The notes beneath the pieces were generated by a model. It was not told the origin of the DNA, did no database searches, and saw nothing but the letters and a program-made list of their open reading frames with translations. Made by a program: the position numbers and the translations under genes. 64,000 nt of DNA from Pholis gunnellus (Eukaryota; Chordata; Actinopteri; Perciformes; Pholidae): the NCBI GenBank assembly GCA_910591455.2, contig OU342819.1:18339262-18403261 (forward strand), written 5' to 3'. Positions 31,201-35,605 of this stretch are shown here, in pieces (position 1 is the first letter of the stretch; every line of letters starts with the position of its first letter).

Positions 31201-33977
31201 TAATCACAGCTATAAAAATCACCCTATCGGAGTGGCTTTTAACCTTTGCGGTGTTCTTTATGAGCACAGCTGTTGACATGTCTTGTTTTTCTGTTCCATG
31301 CAAATCCCAGACCATGCCTAAAAGGAAAATCCAAGCAGCTAATGTCAACTGTCAGCACTTGCATACTCTAATTCTACAAGTGGGGTTATCTCCGTTTCAC
31401 ATTCATCTCTAATTCCAGCCGTAGAGTTTGTGTCTGTCTTCAGTTTGCTATCAGTGACATTAATAAAGGAGCCTTTTTTTCTTTCTTCTGTCTTTAAGTC
31501 TTTTTAAAGTGATAATTGAAGATCTCAGAAAAGATACTTGGTCTTTATTGTTCATAAAGCCAGCAAGTCTACCAAGAATGACCGTTCTGTGAATGAATGG
31601 AAGTGCGTCACTCTTTTTTTAAGACGGTGTTGTTGCACAGCCGTGCGACGTAGCATGCTAAAGCTGAGCGACTCCCTGCACTCGTGGCCCTGGAGCTATA
31701 ATTTAGGAATCTGTCTGTGAGTATGGAAGCAATGTAAAACCTGCCTTTGGAAATGGATGTCTCAGACAGATTCATAAGCAAAAGCTGGAGCATTCCACAC
31801 TTAACAACCACCACTTTCTTTTGCAGGCAGGATCTGATACATGTTGTATTCTTACCATTACCCATGCTACCTGTCATCATAACGGCTGCTGTATATTTTA
31901 AAACACACTGCAGGTGTTGGACAGGAGCTTTGATAATAGAGTTCTCTGTCACTGGGGTCAAGTGTGTGAGCGAATGCGTTGGTAAGCGAGGCCACACACG
32001 CTCTAATGAATCAGTGCTGAACATAATAAGTAGAGTCCATTTTTAAACCTACGGATTAAAAGGTGAAAACATTCAACATGGACATCGGAGAGGCTGCACT
32101 GGACCCACATGGAACATTAGAGCTATAATTTTCGGGGTGAAAATAACTTGCATTGCTCGCTGAGCCAGTTGTGCTGACCACTGACATACTTAGAGACTCA
32201 CTTGTGGTGATTTTAGAGATTACAGAAAGAAAACATTGGAACTTTCTGTCTGTGTAAATTTAGACCTTGGTTAGTTCTACAGAGCTCTAAAAAGGTGCAT
32301 TGCACAGCATGTTTTATAATATATAACCTACATTATTAGTTGACAGATTCAATATTGAGCAAAGTCAAAGGCCATTGGCTTCAAAATGAGGATGATACAT
32401 CCTTAAAAAAGAATAAAGAAGTTTCAGAGTCTGAATCAAAACTTCCTTTAGAAGAATCTCATGTTTGACTTGCCAAACATGACAATTTAGAGCCAGATTA
32501 AAAGTCAGATTTGTGAGTTTGTCTTTGCTCATCTGTGCACTAAACCATGTAATCATGTCTTTCCGTTCTTTTGTATTTAGTTTGTGGGTATGACTTATGG
32601 CATCCTTTTCTTTCCTGTCTGGCTAACTTTAGGCAGGAATTTAAGTGTTGGAGTGCAAAGCATCCATCTTCTCAGTGAAAACATTCATGCACAGACATTT
32701 CTCCACTTCTCCTCACAGCTACCGGACAACATAAAGCTCTATTTATGAGCTTATTTTAGCCAATTCATTTGGCTATGTAAGATACTTTCTAAGCCTGTGT
32801 GCATGTGTTGAAAGATTGTCTCGGCAAACTAGGAGGAAAAAAAACAATGAGGTTAGCTTAAGACAGGCTTTCCAGTGCTAAACACCTCTGCACAAAAGCA
32901 GCAGTCAAATAGAAAGCTAACCCCCAGAAATGTCTTGGTTAGAAAACTGTAATCTACAAGCCAATGTTTGCAACAGCCCCCTCACATGCTTCATATTCAG
33001 TTAGAGAGAAACTATGATAACACTGTATGCATGTGCCGCAGCTCTTTGTGGTTTGGGGTGGGGTTATGTGGTTAGGGTCTTTCCTCCATATAGCGCTTAT
33101 AGGTTAAAATAAGAATAATTTGATCAAGTGCACGTTCAGGGTGAGGCAGGTTCTTCAAAGTGAGGCTTCAAACGGAAGCCATGTGGCATGCAGTGTGAGT
33201 GATGTGTTGGCTCTGAGCCCGATGGCTGACTTACTCTCGCACAGCCTCCTCCTCAGCCTGCCTCTGATCTTGTCAATGGCATTGAAGTCTGTCACATGGA
33301 AGACGTGGGCATTCTTTGGCTCGGCCGCGATCTCTTCCAGCTCCACCTTCAGCGCCTCCCCGATGCCCACAGCAAACATCCTGATGCCAGCTTTGGCAGC
33401 CGCCTTGGAGGGCTCCAGAACATAATCCTGGCTTCGGCCGTCTGTGAGAAGGATGGCCACCCTCTGAATGCCTCTGGCTGTCGGCCTGGCTCCGTTTTGC
33501 TCCGTGAAGATGTTGGTGGTGGTGTAGCTGATAGCATCCCCGGTCATTGTATTTCCTCCCAGGTAGCGTATGTTGCGGGCAGCTCGTTTCACATCCTCCA
33601 GGGTCCTGTGTTTACCCAGGGTGAACTCGGTGGTGGGTCTGTCACTGTAGCGAACCACGGCTATTCTTGTCTTTTCTGGTGCCACGTCGAAAGACTCGAC
33701 AATGTTGACCACCCATTGCCTGATTTTCTCAAAATTCTCCTTTCCAACACTGGAAGAAGTATCCAGGATAAACGCCAAGTCATAGTGGACATTTTTACAT
33801 CCTGCCATGAGAAAATACAGGAGGATTTAGTCACATACAGTCAACATGAGCTCTTTATAATGGAATGTCCAATCTAATTGTTTTACCTGCCCTCTGAGCT
33901 TCCACTCTCTCGCCGGAAAGAGTCAAAGCCAGGATGACCGAGACCAAGGTGATCCTAGATCCCAGTCGTAATTCCAT
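1159..33977 (-). CDS. col22a1: collagen alpha-1(XXII), 54 coding exons, 3' end off the window
   Basis: This is a FACIT-type collagen of the extracellular matrix; in vertebrates collagen XXII sits at tissue junctions such as the myotendinous junction. Domain order read from the spliced exons is: signal peptide (residues about 1-27), VWA domain (about 32-215), thrombospondin-N/laminin-G-like domain (about 220-445), cysteine linker (about 445-484), then Gly-X-Y triple helix broken by short interruptions. VWA plus TSPN plus a long helix fits COL22A1, and the match to human COL22A1 as I remember it is close through the TSPN part (for example IDIQGKTVIGKRLYDSVPID). Exon lengths add to 3909 bp (1303 codons) with all junction phases compatible, which strongly supports the exon chain. 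About 320 C-terminal residues should lie left of position 1. COL21A1 is a less likely alternative because kcnk9 is the upstream neighbour. Confidence 0.95.
1213..3204. other. col22a1 intron 53 (2 kb) with a CpG-rich patch
   Basis: Mostly AT-rich. Positions about 2000-2320 are GC- and CpG-rich but show no Gly-X-Y frame on the minus strand and no convincing exon. Short ORFs there are uninformative. Confidence 0.6.
3205..3249 (-). CDS. col22a1: col22a1 coding exon 53: triple helix
   Basis: 45 bp encoding GFKGHRGEPGGPGPK. It aligns with human GFKGHTGDSGAPGPR, as I recall it. Acceptor tgcag, donor gttagt. Confidence 0.9.
3340..3393 (-). CDS. col22a1: col22a1 coding exon 52: triple helix
   Basis: 54 bp encoding GKQGEPGPQG to GLRGLP. 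Acceptor ctcag, donor gtaagt. Confidence 0.91.
3517..3570 (-). CDS. col22a1: col22a1 coding exon 51: triple helix
   Basis: 54 bp encoding GQLGKMGKDG to GEPGES. Acceptor tgcag, donor gtaagt. Confidence 0.91.
3711..3764 (-). CDS. col22a1: col22a1 coding exon 50: triple helix
   Basis: 54 bp encoding GKEGLKGIQG to GLPGLI. Acceptor tctag, donor gtaaga. Confidence 0.9.
3939..3992 (-). CDS. col22a1: col22a1 coding exon 49: triple helix
   Basis: 54 bp encoding GNDGQPGPVG to GSPGEK. Acceptor ttcag, donor gtcagg. Confidence 0.9.
4141..4194 (-). CDS. col22a1: col22a1 coding exon 48: triple helix
   Basis: 54 bp encoding GHPGPPGHPG to GLMGTP. Acceptor tacag, donor gtaagt. Confidence 0.91.
4315..4368 (-). 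CDS. col22a1: col22a1 coding exon 47: triple helix
   Basis: 54 bp encoding GIKGDRGPPG to GEKGDK. Acceptor cacag, donor gtatct. Confidence 0.91.
4376..4394. repeat. (GAAA)n short tract
   Basis: About 4.5 copies of GAAA next to the exon 47 acceptor region; purine-rich on the plus strand. Confidence 0.85.
4642..4695 (-). CDS. col22a1: col22a1 coding exon 46: helix exon with GC donor
   Basis: 54 bp encoding GPPGTAGAQG to GTDGGK. The acceptor is tacag. The donor reads AAG|gcaagt: no GT donor gives an in-frame 54-bp exon, and AG|GCAAGT is the classic consensus of the minor GC-AG intron class. Confidence 0.89.
4998..5111 (-). CDS. col22a1: col22a1 coding exon 45: two-cysteine hinge then helix
   Basis: 38 codons opening DVCSDCPAGP, where the CxxC pair ends the hinge, then Gly-X-Y to GKNGQDGYQ. 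The pair could make interchain disulphides. I chose the donor CAA|gtagga at 4997 over an earlier gtcaag because only it preserves the Gly-X-Y register into exon 46. Acceptor tatag. Confidence 0.88.
5212..5247 (-). CDS. col22a1: col22a1 coding exon 44: non-collagenous segment
   Basis: 36 bp encoding GKAADLSDLDLK. After GKA the Gly-X-Y pattern stops, so this is the first half of a non-collagenous hinge finished by exon 45. Human has a longer version (LSSLLSPGDINLLAK) here, from memory. Acceptor ctcag, donor gtaagg. Confidence 0.86.
5413..5457 (-). CDS. col22a1: col22a1 coding exon 43: triple helix
   Basis: 45 bp encoding GLPGRPGDKGSPGDP. Acceptor cgcag, donor gtaagt. Confidence 0.91.
5781..5834 (-). 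CDS. col22a1: col22a1 coding exon 42: triple helix
   Basis: 54 bp encoding GIRGLPGVAG to GPAGHN. Acceptor tccag, donor gtgagt. Confidence 0.91.
5915..5950 (-). CDS. col22a1: col22a1 coding exon 41: triple helix
   Basis: 36 bp encoding GPPGNNGDLGAA. Acceptor tgtag, donor gtaaat. Confidence 0.89.
6050..6127 (-). CDS. col22a1: col22a1 coding exon 40: helix with GEGKVG imperfection
   Basis: 78 bp, 26 codons, GQTGSRGEPG through GSAGEGKVGQP. GEGKVG breaks the register by one residue, at the place where I recall GIGVAG in human. Acceptor ctcag, donor gtacga. Confidence 0.9.
6627..6671 (-). CDS. col22a1: col22a1 coding exon 39: triple helix
   Basis: 45 bp encoding GDPGPKGIQGPPGLK. Acceptor tacag, donor gtaact. 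Confidence 0.9.
7329..7433 (-). CDS. col22a1: col22a1 coding exon 38: long 105-bp helix exon
   Basis: 35 codons, GEPGKPGQSG through GPPGPPGKGKDGQS. The GKGKDG imperfection is also present in human COL22A1 (GPPGKGKDG, from memory), which anchors the alignment here. Acceptor tttag, donor gtaaga. Confidence 0.92.
8026..8079 (-). CDS. col22a1: col22a1 coding exon 37: triple helix
   Basis: 54 bp encoding GIPGIIGPPG to GQRGDK. Acceptor tctag, donor gtcagc. Confidence 0.9.
8222..8275 (-). CDS. col22a1: col22a1 coding exon 36: triple helix
   Basis: 54 bp encoding GPPGIVGPPG to GLPGNV. Acceptor cccag, donor gtaagt. Confidence 0.91.
8362..8415 (-). CDS. col22a1: col22a1 coding exon 35: triple helix
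   Basis: 54 bp encoding GPKGETGLTG to GRVGDS. Acceptor tccag, donor gtacgt. Confidence 0.9.
8501..8554 (-). CDS. col22a1: col22a1 coding exon 34: triple helix
   Basis: 54 bp encoding GQRGLPGEQG to GPAGLA. GLPGEQ resembles, but is not, an integrin-binding GxxGER-type motif. Acceptor tgaag, donor gtaaga. Confidence 0.91.
9103..9156 (-). CDS. col22a1: col22a1 coding exon 33: triple helix
   Basis: 54 bp encoding GEPGVKGEKG to GNPGAI. Acceptor tctag, donor gtgagt. Confidence 0.91.
9334..9366 (-). CDS. col22a1: col22a1 coding exon 32: helix interruption
   Basis: 33 bp encoding VANVIPEPGEP. With exon 31 it forms a roughly 8-residue break before PGEP restores the register. The human chain has a longer break (GTTSLFTPHPRM) at this point, as I recall it. 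Acceptor cacag, donor gtgagt. Confidence 0.85.
9507..9548 (-). CDS. col22a1: col22a1 coding exon 31: helix running into interruption
   Basis: 42 bp encoding GDVGAKGTPGIPGN. The last GN leads into the non-collagenous start of exon 32. Acceptor ctcag, donor gtaagt. Confidence 0.88.
9707..9760 (-). CDS. col22a1: col22a1 coding exon 30: triple helix
   Basis: 54 bp encoding GERGQDGPLG to GEKGDK. Acceptor catag, donor gtaaat. Confidence 0.9.
10142..10204 (-). CDS. col22a1: col22a1 coding exon 29: triple helix
   Basis: 63 bp, 21 codons, GAPGSPGQAG to GDRGVP. Acceptor tacag, donor gtaggt. Confidence 0.9.
10294..10338 (-). CDS. col22a1: col22a1 coding exon 28: triple helix
   Basis: 45 bp encoding GDDGPPGPRGPPGDR. 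Acceptor cccag, donor gtgagc. Confidence 0.9.
10459..10512 (-). CDS. col22a1: col22a1 coding exon 27: triple helix
   Basis: 54 bp encoding GPRGERGADG to GKPGPK. The GERG triplets add charge density typical of FACIT helices. Acceptor tgaag, donor gtacta. Confidence 0.9.
11090..11420. repeat. dispersed teleost repeat relic with TA tract
   Basis: Text such as gctaacatgttagcaaacagt, then caatatttactttc and ctgctgcagctggaaacaa, resembles a dispersed repeat I know from percomorph genomes. Similar text recurs near 60.75 kb, and in other orientation near 39.5, 47.3 and 53.5 kb. An AT microsatellite (11157-11182) is inside. I cannot assign a class. Confidence 0.5.
11561..11583. repeat. (GAAA)n short tract
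   Basis: Imperfect GAAA repeats immediately downstream (minus sense) of the exon 26 donor. Confidence 0.8.
11603..11656 (-). CDS. col22a1: col22a1 coding exon 26: triple helix
   Basis: 54 bp encoding GLPGKDGLDG to GNDGAL. Acceptor caaag, donor gtcagt. Confidence 0.9.
11792..11845 (-). CDS. col22a1: col22a1 coding exon 25: triple helix
   Basis: 54 bp encoding GLPGEIGFSG to GESGKA. Human carries the closely similar GLPGEIGFPGKPG. Acceptor tgaag, donor gtgagt. Confidence 0.91.
11945..11998 (-). CDS. col22a1: col22a1 coding exon 24: triple helix
   Basis: 54 bp encoding GPLGPSGPPG to GHTGPP. Acceptor tgcag, donor gtaagt. Confidence 0.91.
12536..12589 (-). CDS. col22a1: col22a1 coding exon 23: triple helix
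   Basis: 54 bp encoding GKKGESGLPG to GLPGSP. Acceptor ttcag, donor gtaagg. It follows the 3-kb intron 22. Confidence 0.91.
13371..13542. mobile_element. MITE-like element with perfect 16-bp terminal inverted repeats
   Basis: The left end ccaggggacactaaaa is exactly the reverse complement of the right end ttttagtgtcccctgg. Similarity continues imperfectly for about another 15 bases inward (gtgacacacg against gtgatgcacacg). The element is 172 bp with no ORF, so it is non-autonomous. I see no clear target-site duplication. Confidence 0.75.
14555..14820. repeat. dispersed teleost repeat relic
   Basis: The text tagtgtataatcaccctggaaataagaattgttgtgtt, then gtcctcttcacggaggc, and the end caccactagaggccgccaaatcctacacac, match from memory a repeat abundant in percomorph fish. 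Minus-strand ORF 14520-14810 crosses it and is not a gene. Confidence 0.6.
15651..15704 (-). CDS. col22a1: col22a1 coding exon 22: triple helix
   Basis: 54 bp encoding GPPGLQGLPG to GEFGQR. Acceptor ctcag, donor gtaaga. Confidence 0.91.
15852..15905 (-). CDS. col22a1: col22a1 coding exon 21: triple helix
   Basis: 54 bp encoding GDSGPSGPPG to GPQGPQ. Proline-rich. Acceptor ttcag, donor gtaagg. Confidence 0.91.
16139..16168 (-). CDS. col22a1: col22a1 coding exon 20: 30-bp micro-exon at a helix interruption
   Basis: Ten codons, FQKEGLLGDK, starting with a non-collagenous FQK. Human COL22A1 has a comparable interruption (VVQQEGLKGEQ) at the same relative place, from memory. Acceptor ttcag, donor gtgagt. 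The exon is too small to stand out as an ORF and is supported by phase and homology. Confidence 0.85.
16403..16725. mobile_element. non-autonomous DNA-transposon-like teleost repeat
   Basis: It begins agggctgcaactgatgatt followed by tcattatcaaataatctgc and ends around ttatcagttaaactaattgtt. The start and the inverted end (GATTAATCGTTGCAG in fresh copies) are those of a very common teleost element, recognised from memory. This copy is diverged and carries an A-rich tract. Confidence 0.6.
16913..16948 (-). CDS. col22a1: col22a1 coding exon 19: triple helix
   Basis: 36 bp encoding GERGLRGLPGDV. Acceptor cacag, donor gtaagt. Confidence 0.9.
17378..17431 (-). CDS. col22a1: col22a1 coding exon 18: triple helix
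   Basis: 54 bp encoding GLRGLVGIPG to GNNGIK. Acceptor ataag, donor gtatgt. Confidence 0.9.
17550..17603 (-). CDS. col22a1: col22a1 coding exon 17: triple helix
   Basis: 54 bp encoding GEPGLDGFPG to GVSGKD. Human has a very similar GLDGFPGKPG stretch as I recall it. Acceptor ttaag, donor gtaagt. Confidence 0.91.
17604..19199. other. col22a1 intron 16 (1.6 kb), repeat-bearing
   Basis: No exon was found. It holds a dispersed repeat at about 17815-18065 and a perfect tRNA B-box-like ggttcaaatcc at 19020 that has no A-box partner. Confidence 0.6.
17815..18065. repeat. dispersed teleost repeat relic
   Basis: The segment from atgaacatcatgctgtgttg through cataaactcatgttcacaat, tcatagacttctatgcaat and gcaaccagaggagccgcccc resembles a widespread percomorph repeat. 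Class unknown. Confidence 0.6.
19200..19244 (-). CDS. col22a1: col22a1 coding exon 16: triple helix
   Basis: 45 bp encoding GESGVKGEKGTSGTR. Acceptor tgtag, donor gtaagt. Confidence 0.91.
19358..19411 (-). CDS. col22a1: col22a1 coding exon 15: triple helix
   Basis: 54 bp encoding GIQGDEGASG to GPKGVS. Acceptor tttag, donor gtgagt. Confidence 0.91.
19749..19802 (-). CDS. col22a1: col22a1 coding exon 14: triple helix
   Basis: 54 bp encoding GVAGLAGGTG to GQAGQK. Acceptor tatag, donor gtgtgt. Confidence 0.9.
19890..19943 (-). CDS. col22a1: col22a1 coding exon 13: triple helix
   Basis: 54 bp encoding GLGGVPGIDG to GDKGDK. Acceptor gacag, donor gtaagt. Confidence 0.91.
20054..20107 (-). CDS. 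col22a1: col22a1 coding exon 12: triple helix
   Basis: 54 bp encoding GDTGRIGLTG to GQKGEK. Acceptor cacag, donor gtgtgg. Confidence 0.9.
20108..21782. other. col22a1 intron 11 with CpG-rich block
   Basis: About 20620-21010 is markedly CpG-rich compared with its AT-rich flanks, yet has no Gly-X-Y frame or splice-flanked exon. It could be an intronic regulatory element; the sequence alone does not show this. Confidence 0.5.
21783..21821 (-). CDS. col22a1: col22a1 coding exon 11: triple helix with imperfection
   Basis: 39 bp encoding GKVVSVRGDRGEK. The first six residues break the Gly-X-Y register (GKVVSV has no Gly at position 4), giving a short helix interruption. Acceptor tgcag, donor gtaagt. 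Confidence 0.87.
22040..22102 (-). CDS. col22a1: col22a1 coding exon 10: triple helix
   Basis: 63 bp, 21 codons, from GDTGLKGAIG to RGEKGET; unbroken Gly-X-Y. Acceptor tttag, donor gtatga. Confidence 0.9.
22205..22249 (-). CDS. col22a1: col22a1 coding exon 9: triple helix
   Basis: 45 bp encoding GAIGAPGVAGPKGGK, perfect Gly-X-Y. Acceptor cacag; donor gtcatc is weak but keeps phase. Confidence 0.88.
22362..22481 (-). CDS. col22a1: col22a1 coding exon 8: linker into triple helix
   Basis: This 40-codon exon begins CPKKVVTEAPPIEIPAPTP, a Pro/Thr-rich flexible linker, and ends NCSTCPAGET. The final GET starts the Gly-X-Y register. The cysteines next to the start of the helix could link chains. 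Acceptor tttcag, donor gtaaag. Confidence 0.9.
22728..22769. repeat. 16-bp stem inverted repeat (hairpin)
   Basis: Left arm ggccttcggtcaagc and right arm gcttgaccgaaaggcc pair along their length with a single-base bulge around an 11-nt loop. It lies in intron 7 of col22a1, next to text resembling dispersed repeats. Confidence 0.8.
23167..23247 (-). CDS. col22a1: col22a1 coding exon 7: end of TSPN domain
   Basis: This 81-bp, 27-codon exon reads FDLQRMMIYCDSKHAELETC and ends CDIPNGP. The three cysteines should form the closing disulphides of the domain. Acceptor tgcag, donor gtgagt. Confidence 0.93.
23392..23667 (-). CDS. col22a1: col22a1 coding exon 6: core of TSPN domain
   Basis: This 276-bp exon (92 codons, phase 0 at both ends) begins VSIRLDGENKAVEYNAVG, runs through LFDRNWHKIALSVEAKSVSL and LDCKHIQTLPIEDRE, and ends KRLYDSVPID. 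The WHKIALS strand and the single Cys of LDC are typical of TSPN. It is the longest block of near-identity to human COL22A1 that I can recall here. Acceptor tgtcag, donor gtgagt. Confidence 0.95.
23836..23900. repeat. retroelement-tail-like relic
   Basis: The segment taagatttatt-like text followed by gtgatccccatggggaaattc resembles the 3' end found in many teleost non-LTR elements. Short and diverged. Confidence 0.35.
24253..24376 (-). CDS. col22a1: col22a1 coding exon 5: TSPN domain
   Basis: This 124-bp exon encodes DVFPQGLPDEYAFVTTFKFR, then KTSRREDWYLWQVFDKYGIPQ. The LPDEYAFVTTF strand and the W-x-L-W-Q strand are hallmarks of the TSPN/LamG-like fold. Acceptor ctgcag, donor gtgggt. Confidence 0.94.
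24704..24815 (-). CDS. col22a1: col22a1 coding exon 4: TSPN domain
   Basis: This 112-bp exon encodes GFNLMEHFNVRDIL, then GQSSYVRLGTMPIVQQTE. FNLM followed by a later SSYVRLG is the usual TSPN beta-strand pattern. The exon starts and ends inside codons (G|GG and GA|G), and both junctions agree with the neighbouring exons. Acceptor tgcag, donor gtaagt. Confidence 0.92.
28043..28320 (+). mobile_element. tRNA-derived SINE-like repeat, diverged
   Basis: It begins ggctcagtggttggtacagcag, which is A-box-like. It continues with gtgtggagtttgcatatt, tttcctccaagtgctc and ccgggctgtaccctgcctctc, then gctgggataggatccaacccc and a terminal atggatgg. This order matches a highly abundant teleost repeat known to me. 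Short ORFs inside it are not genes. Confidence 0.7.
28985..29193. mobile_element. MITE with terminal inverted repeats
   Basis: The left end taaaaggaatagtttgac then attttgggaaataggct is mirrored by the right end ggcctatttcccaaaatgg. The interior is about 150 bp without coding capacity. The same terminal sequence appears at 45.43 kb. This is a familiar short DNA-transposon-like family of percomorph fish. Confidence 0.75.
29467..29547 (-). CDS. col22a1: col22a1 coding exon 3: start of TSPN domain
   Basis: This 81-bp exon reads NVLCPNMKVQPDRF and on to LEEVPG, and the split codon A|AT joins it to the VWA exon. The VLCP cysteine opens the thrombospondin-N-like domain. Acceptor ctcag and donor gtatgt are both canonical. 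Confidence 0.9.
29548..33234. other. col22a1 intron 2 (3.7 kb)
   Basis: It lies between the VWA exon and the first TSPN exon. No exon is seen. It holds a dispersed repeat (30098-30610). Confidence 0.65.
30098..30610. repeat. dispersed teleost repeat relic
   Basis: It opens agggtcggttcacctaaattac and later has atgaaatttggtacagac, tttatgaccaaacacctgc, cctcagctgtaccttatg and ggtgaacatggtaaacatt. The same family recurs at 62228-62550, with shared ggtgaacatggtaaac and gttatacctgcta-type text. Recognised as very common in percomorphs; class not assigned. Confidence 0.65.
33235..33801 (-). CDS. col22a1: col22a1 coding exon 2: von Willebrand factor A domain
   Basis: This 567-bp exon encodes the whole VWA domain, as expected for this family. 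The metal-ion-dependent adhesion site is complete: DTSSS (residues about 44-48), the Thr-containing GGNTMTGDA loop (about 112-120) and LLTDG (about 149-153). The C-terminal part reads HVFHVTDFNAIDKIRGRL and closes with a cysteine (RRRLCE). The acceptor is ggcag at 33802-33806 and the donor is gtaagt after GAG A. An ATG at 33808 lies in the intron across the acceptor and is not the start. An intact MIDAS suggests divalent-metal-dependent ligand binding. Confidence 0.95.
33887..33977 (-). CDS. col22a1: col22a1 coding exon 1: start codon and signal peptide
   Basis: The ATG at 33977 opens MELRLGSRITLVSVILALTL, a basic start followed by a hydrophobic core typical of a signal peptide. Cleavage is plausible after VEA, near residue 27. 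The exon ends GCA G before gtaaaa, and the single G completes the first Gly codon of the VWA exon. No other in-frame ATG gives a signal peptide. The acceptor of this exon, and hence the 5' UTR part, is probably at 34236. Confidence 0.9.
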
Positions 33978-34236
33978 CTCGGCCTTGGTTTGGTTCTGTT
34001 TTGTTTAGCTTATTACCACCATCAAGCTGTTCAGTCTATGGAAACATCAACAATTCACTATTCTTCTAAAAGATACTGCAGTCAGTTATTTTGAATATAT
34101 ACAACAGACCTTTCAGATATTTGAATATCTAAATTCTGTTTGCCAAGGGACAGCTTGGCAAACAGGATTTGTGATCATTTCTCTCCAACAGTGAAACCAA
34201 AGTGGGTGATGTACTTCCTGTAGTGCAGGGAGATTG
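33978..34236 (-). promoter_or_regulatory. col22a1: candidate 5' UTR of col22a1 with short uORF and hairpin
   Basis: On the minus strand a long T-rich tract ending in acag stops at 34237, which is a strong 3' splice site. The exon that carries the start codon therefore probably begins at 34236 and a non-coding first exon lies further upstream. The leader would contain at least two upstream ATGs. One of them (34022) opens a five-codon uORF, MVVIS, that ends at 34005, 27 bases before the main ATG. It also contains a perfect 12-bp inverted repeat. The transcript boundary is inferred, not shown. Confidence 0.5.
34136..34165. repeat. perfect 12-bp inverted repeat in the col22a1 leader
   Basis: Arms ctgtttgccaag and cttggcaaacag flank the 6-nt loop ggacag. 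If the 5' UTR boundary at 34236 is right, the hairpin lies in the mRNA leader about 160-190 nt before the start codon. Confidence 0.9.
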
Positions 34237-35484
34237 CTGTAAAAAAAAAAGAAAAAAAAGAGGCCTCCTACAATGGCTGCTGCCACATCTCTATATTGAG
34301 TAGGGACTTGTGGAAAGCTGATTTGAAATTGCTTTTTTCACTTTATGTGTATAAATCTGGGGCTCCAACAAGAAGAAATCTCATCTCATCCCCCCGATTG
34401 TCCAGTATTTCTATTGTCCCTTGTTTCAATTTCTTTATGGCAGAGAAGCTTACAGGAGATGTTCTCCACTCTCAAGACGTGATGATTGAAACCTTAGACT
34501 GAAACACACATCCCTCTACAGCAGCAAGAGAACACTCCAGCCAGAGAAAACTGGACTTGTCAAAGATTGTTGGAACTTTTTTTTTTTACTATCTCCACTC
34601 ACAAAACAGTATAAGAACAAAGTTAGGAGGGAGCTGATGTACTGGATTATTTCACCACACATATGTTTTAAAATTTGAAATTCGCACAGGTATCTCTAGT
34701 TGTCATTTGGAGCTGGTAGAGTGAAATTTGTGCAGCTTTGAACAACTAGCATGTTGCAAAGGAGCGATTAGTCAGTCTGTGTTGGATTCATTTATGAGGC
34801 TGTTGTGCCTGGGTGGCACTGAAAAAAAACTGTCATATAAACACCAAACTATTCTTGCCCTTATTGTACACCAGTGGTTGCGATGCCTGCTTTTGGGGCC
34901 GATGTGTGACTGACCGTAGCCATAACATGGAGTCATCCTGACTGGGAGAGTGTTTCATTGCGTGGGGTCACTGGGGGAGGTTGAGGAAAGTCTGAGATAT
35001 GCACAATAATAAAAAGGTGACTACTTATTTGGAAAGTCTAGAGGAGCCGTACGATTAGATTAGATAAAAGCATTGTATGCGCCGAGTGAGCAACTTCCCT
35101 AGGAATGAATGAGGCGCCATCTTTGTATCAGGTATCCATTTTTTTTCTTAATACACTCCTAAGTGACTCTAGTTGCGACCATGAAAAGACCTTAAACACA
35201 ACATCTCCCATGAAATTGCATGTTCTCATTTTTACACATTGTCTATTTTAAGCAATAACTGGCCACTCAAAATGTTGTGCTTTTTGCAGGCAGCAGAATG
35301 TGAGATGGACAGACACGGAGTCGCACACTTAGTCATGGATGCACACAAGCACGCACACCACGCGACCTATCGCATGATCTTCCTGGCGAAGATAATAATA
35401 ATGCTAATAATTATAATTCAATTTATAACAAGGGGTCGATGATTGAGCTCAGGTGTGTTTAAGTAAAGAAAATTTGAGAGCAAG

Positions 35485-35605
35485 GCTAGATGTTTCCCCT
35501 TGCTTCAAGTCTACACTAAGCTAACCGTCTTCATTCTGAAGTTTTATATTTAACCAATAACAGGTACCAATCTTCTCATCGAATTTTTCTCAGCTAAGAA
35601 CTCTG
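35485..35605. repeat. fragment of the MITE family seen at 29 kb and 45 kb
   Basis: The segment gctagatgtttcccc, then ctaagctaaccg and accaatcttctcatcg, matches the interior and right part of the family at 45050-45443 (gctagctgtttcccc, ctaagctaggctaaccg). Truncated at both ends. Confidence 0.55.

Noticed and set aside
31608..32024. 138-codon minus-strand ORF
   Set aside because: No domain, lies in col22a1 intron 2, and does not fit the VWA-TSPN junction, which is already in phase without it.
33802..33808. ATG immediately before the VWA exon
   Set aside because: It overlaps the splice acceptor. The signal-peptide exon at 33887-33977 supplies the real start with matching phase.
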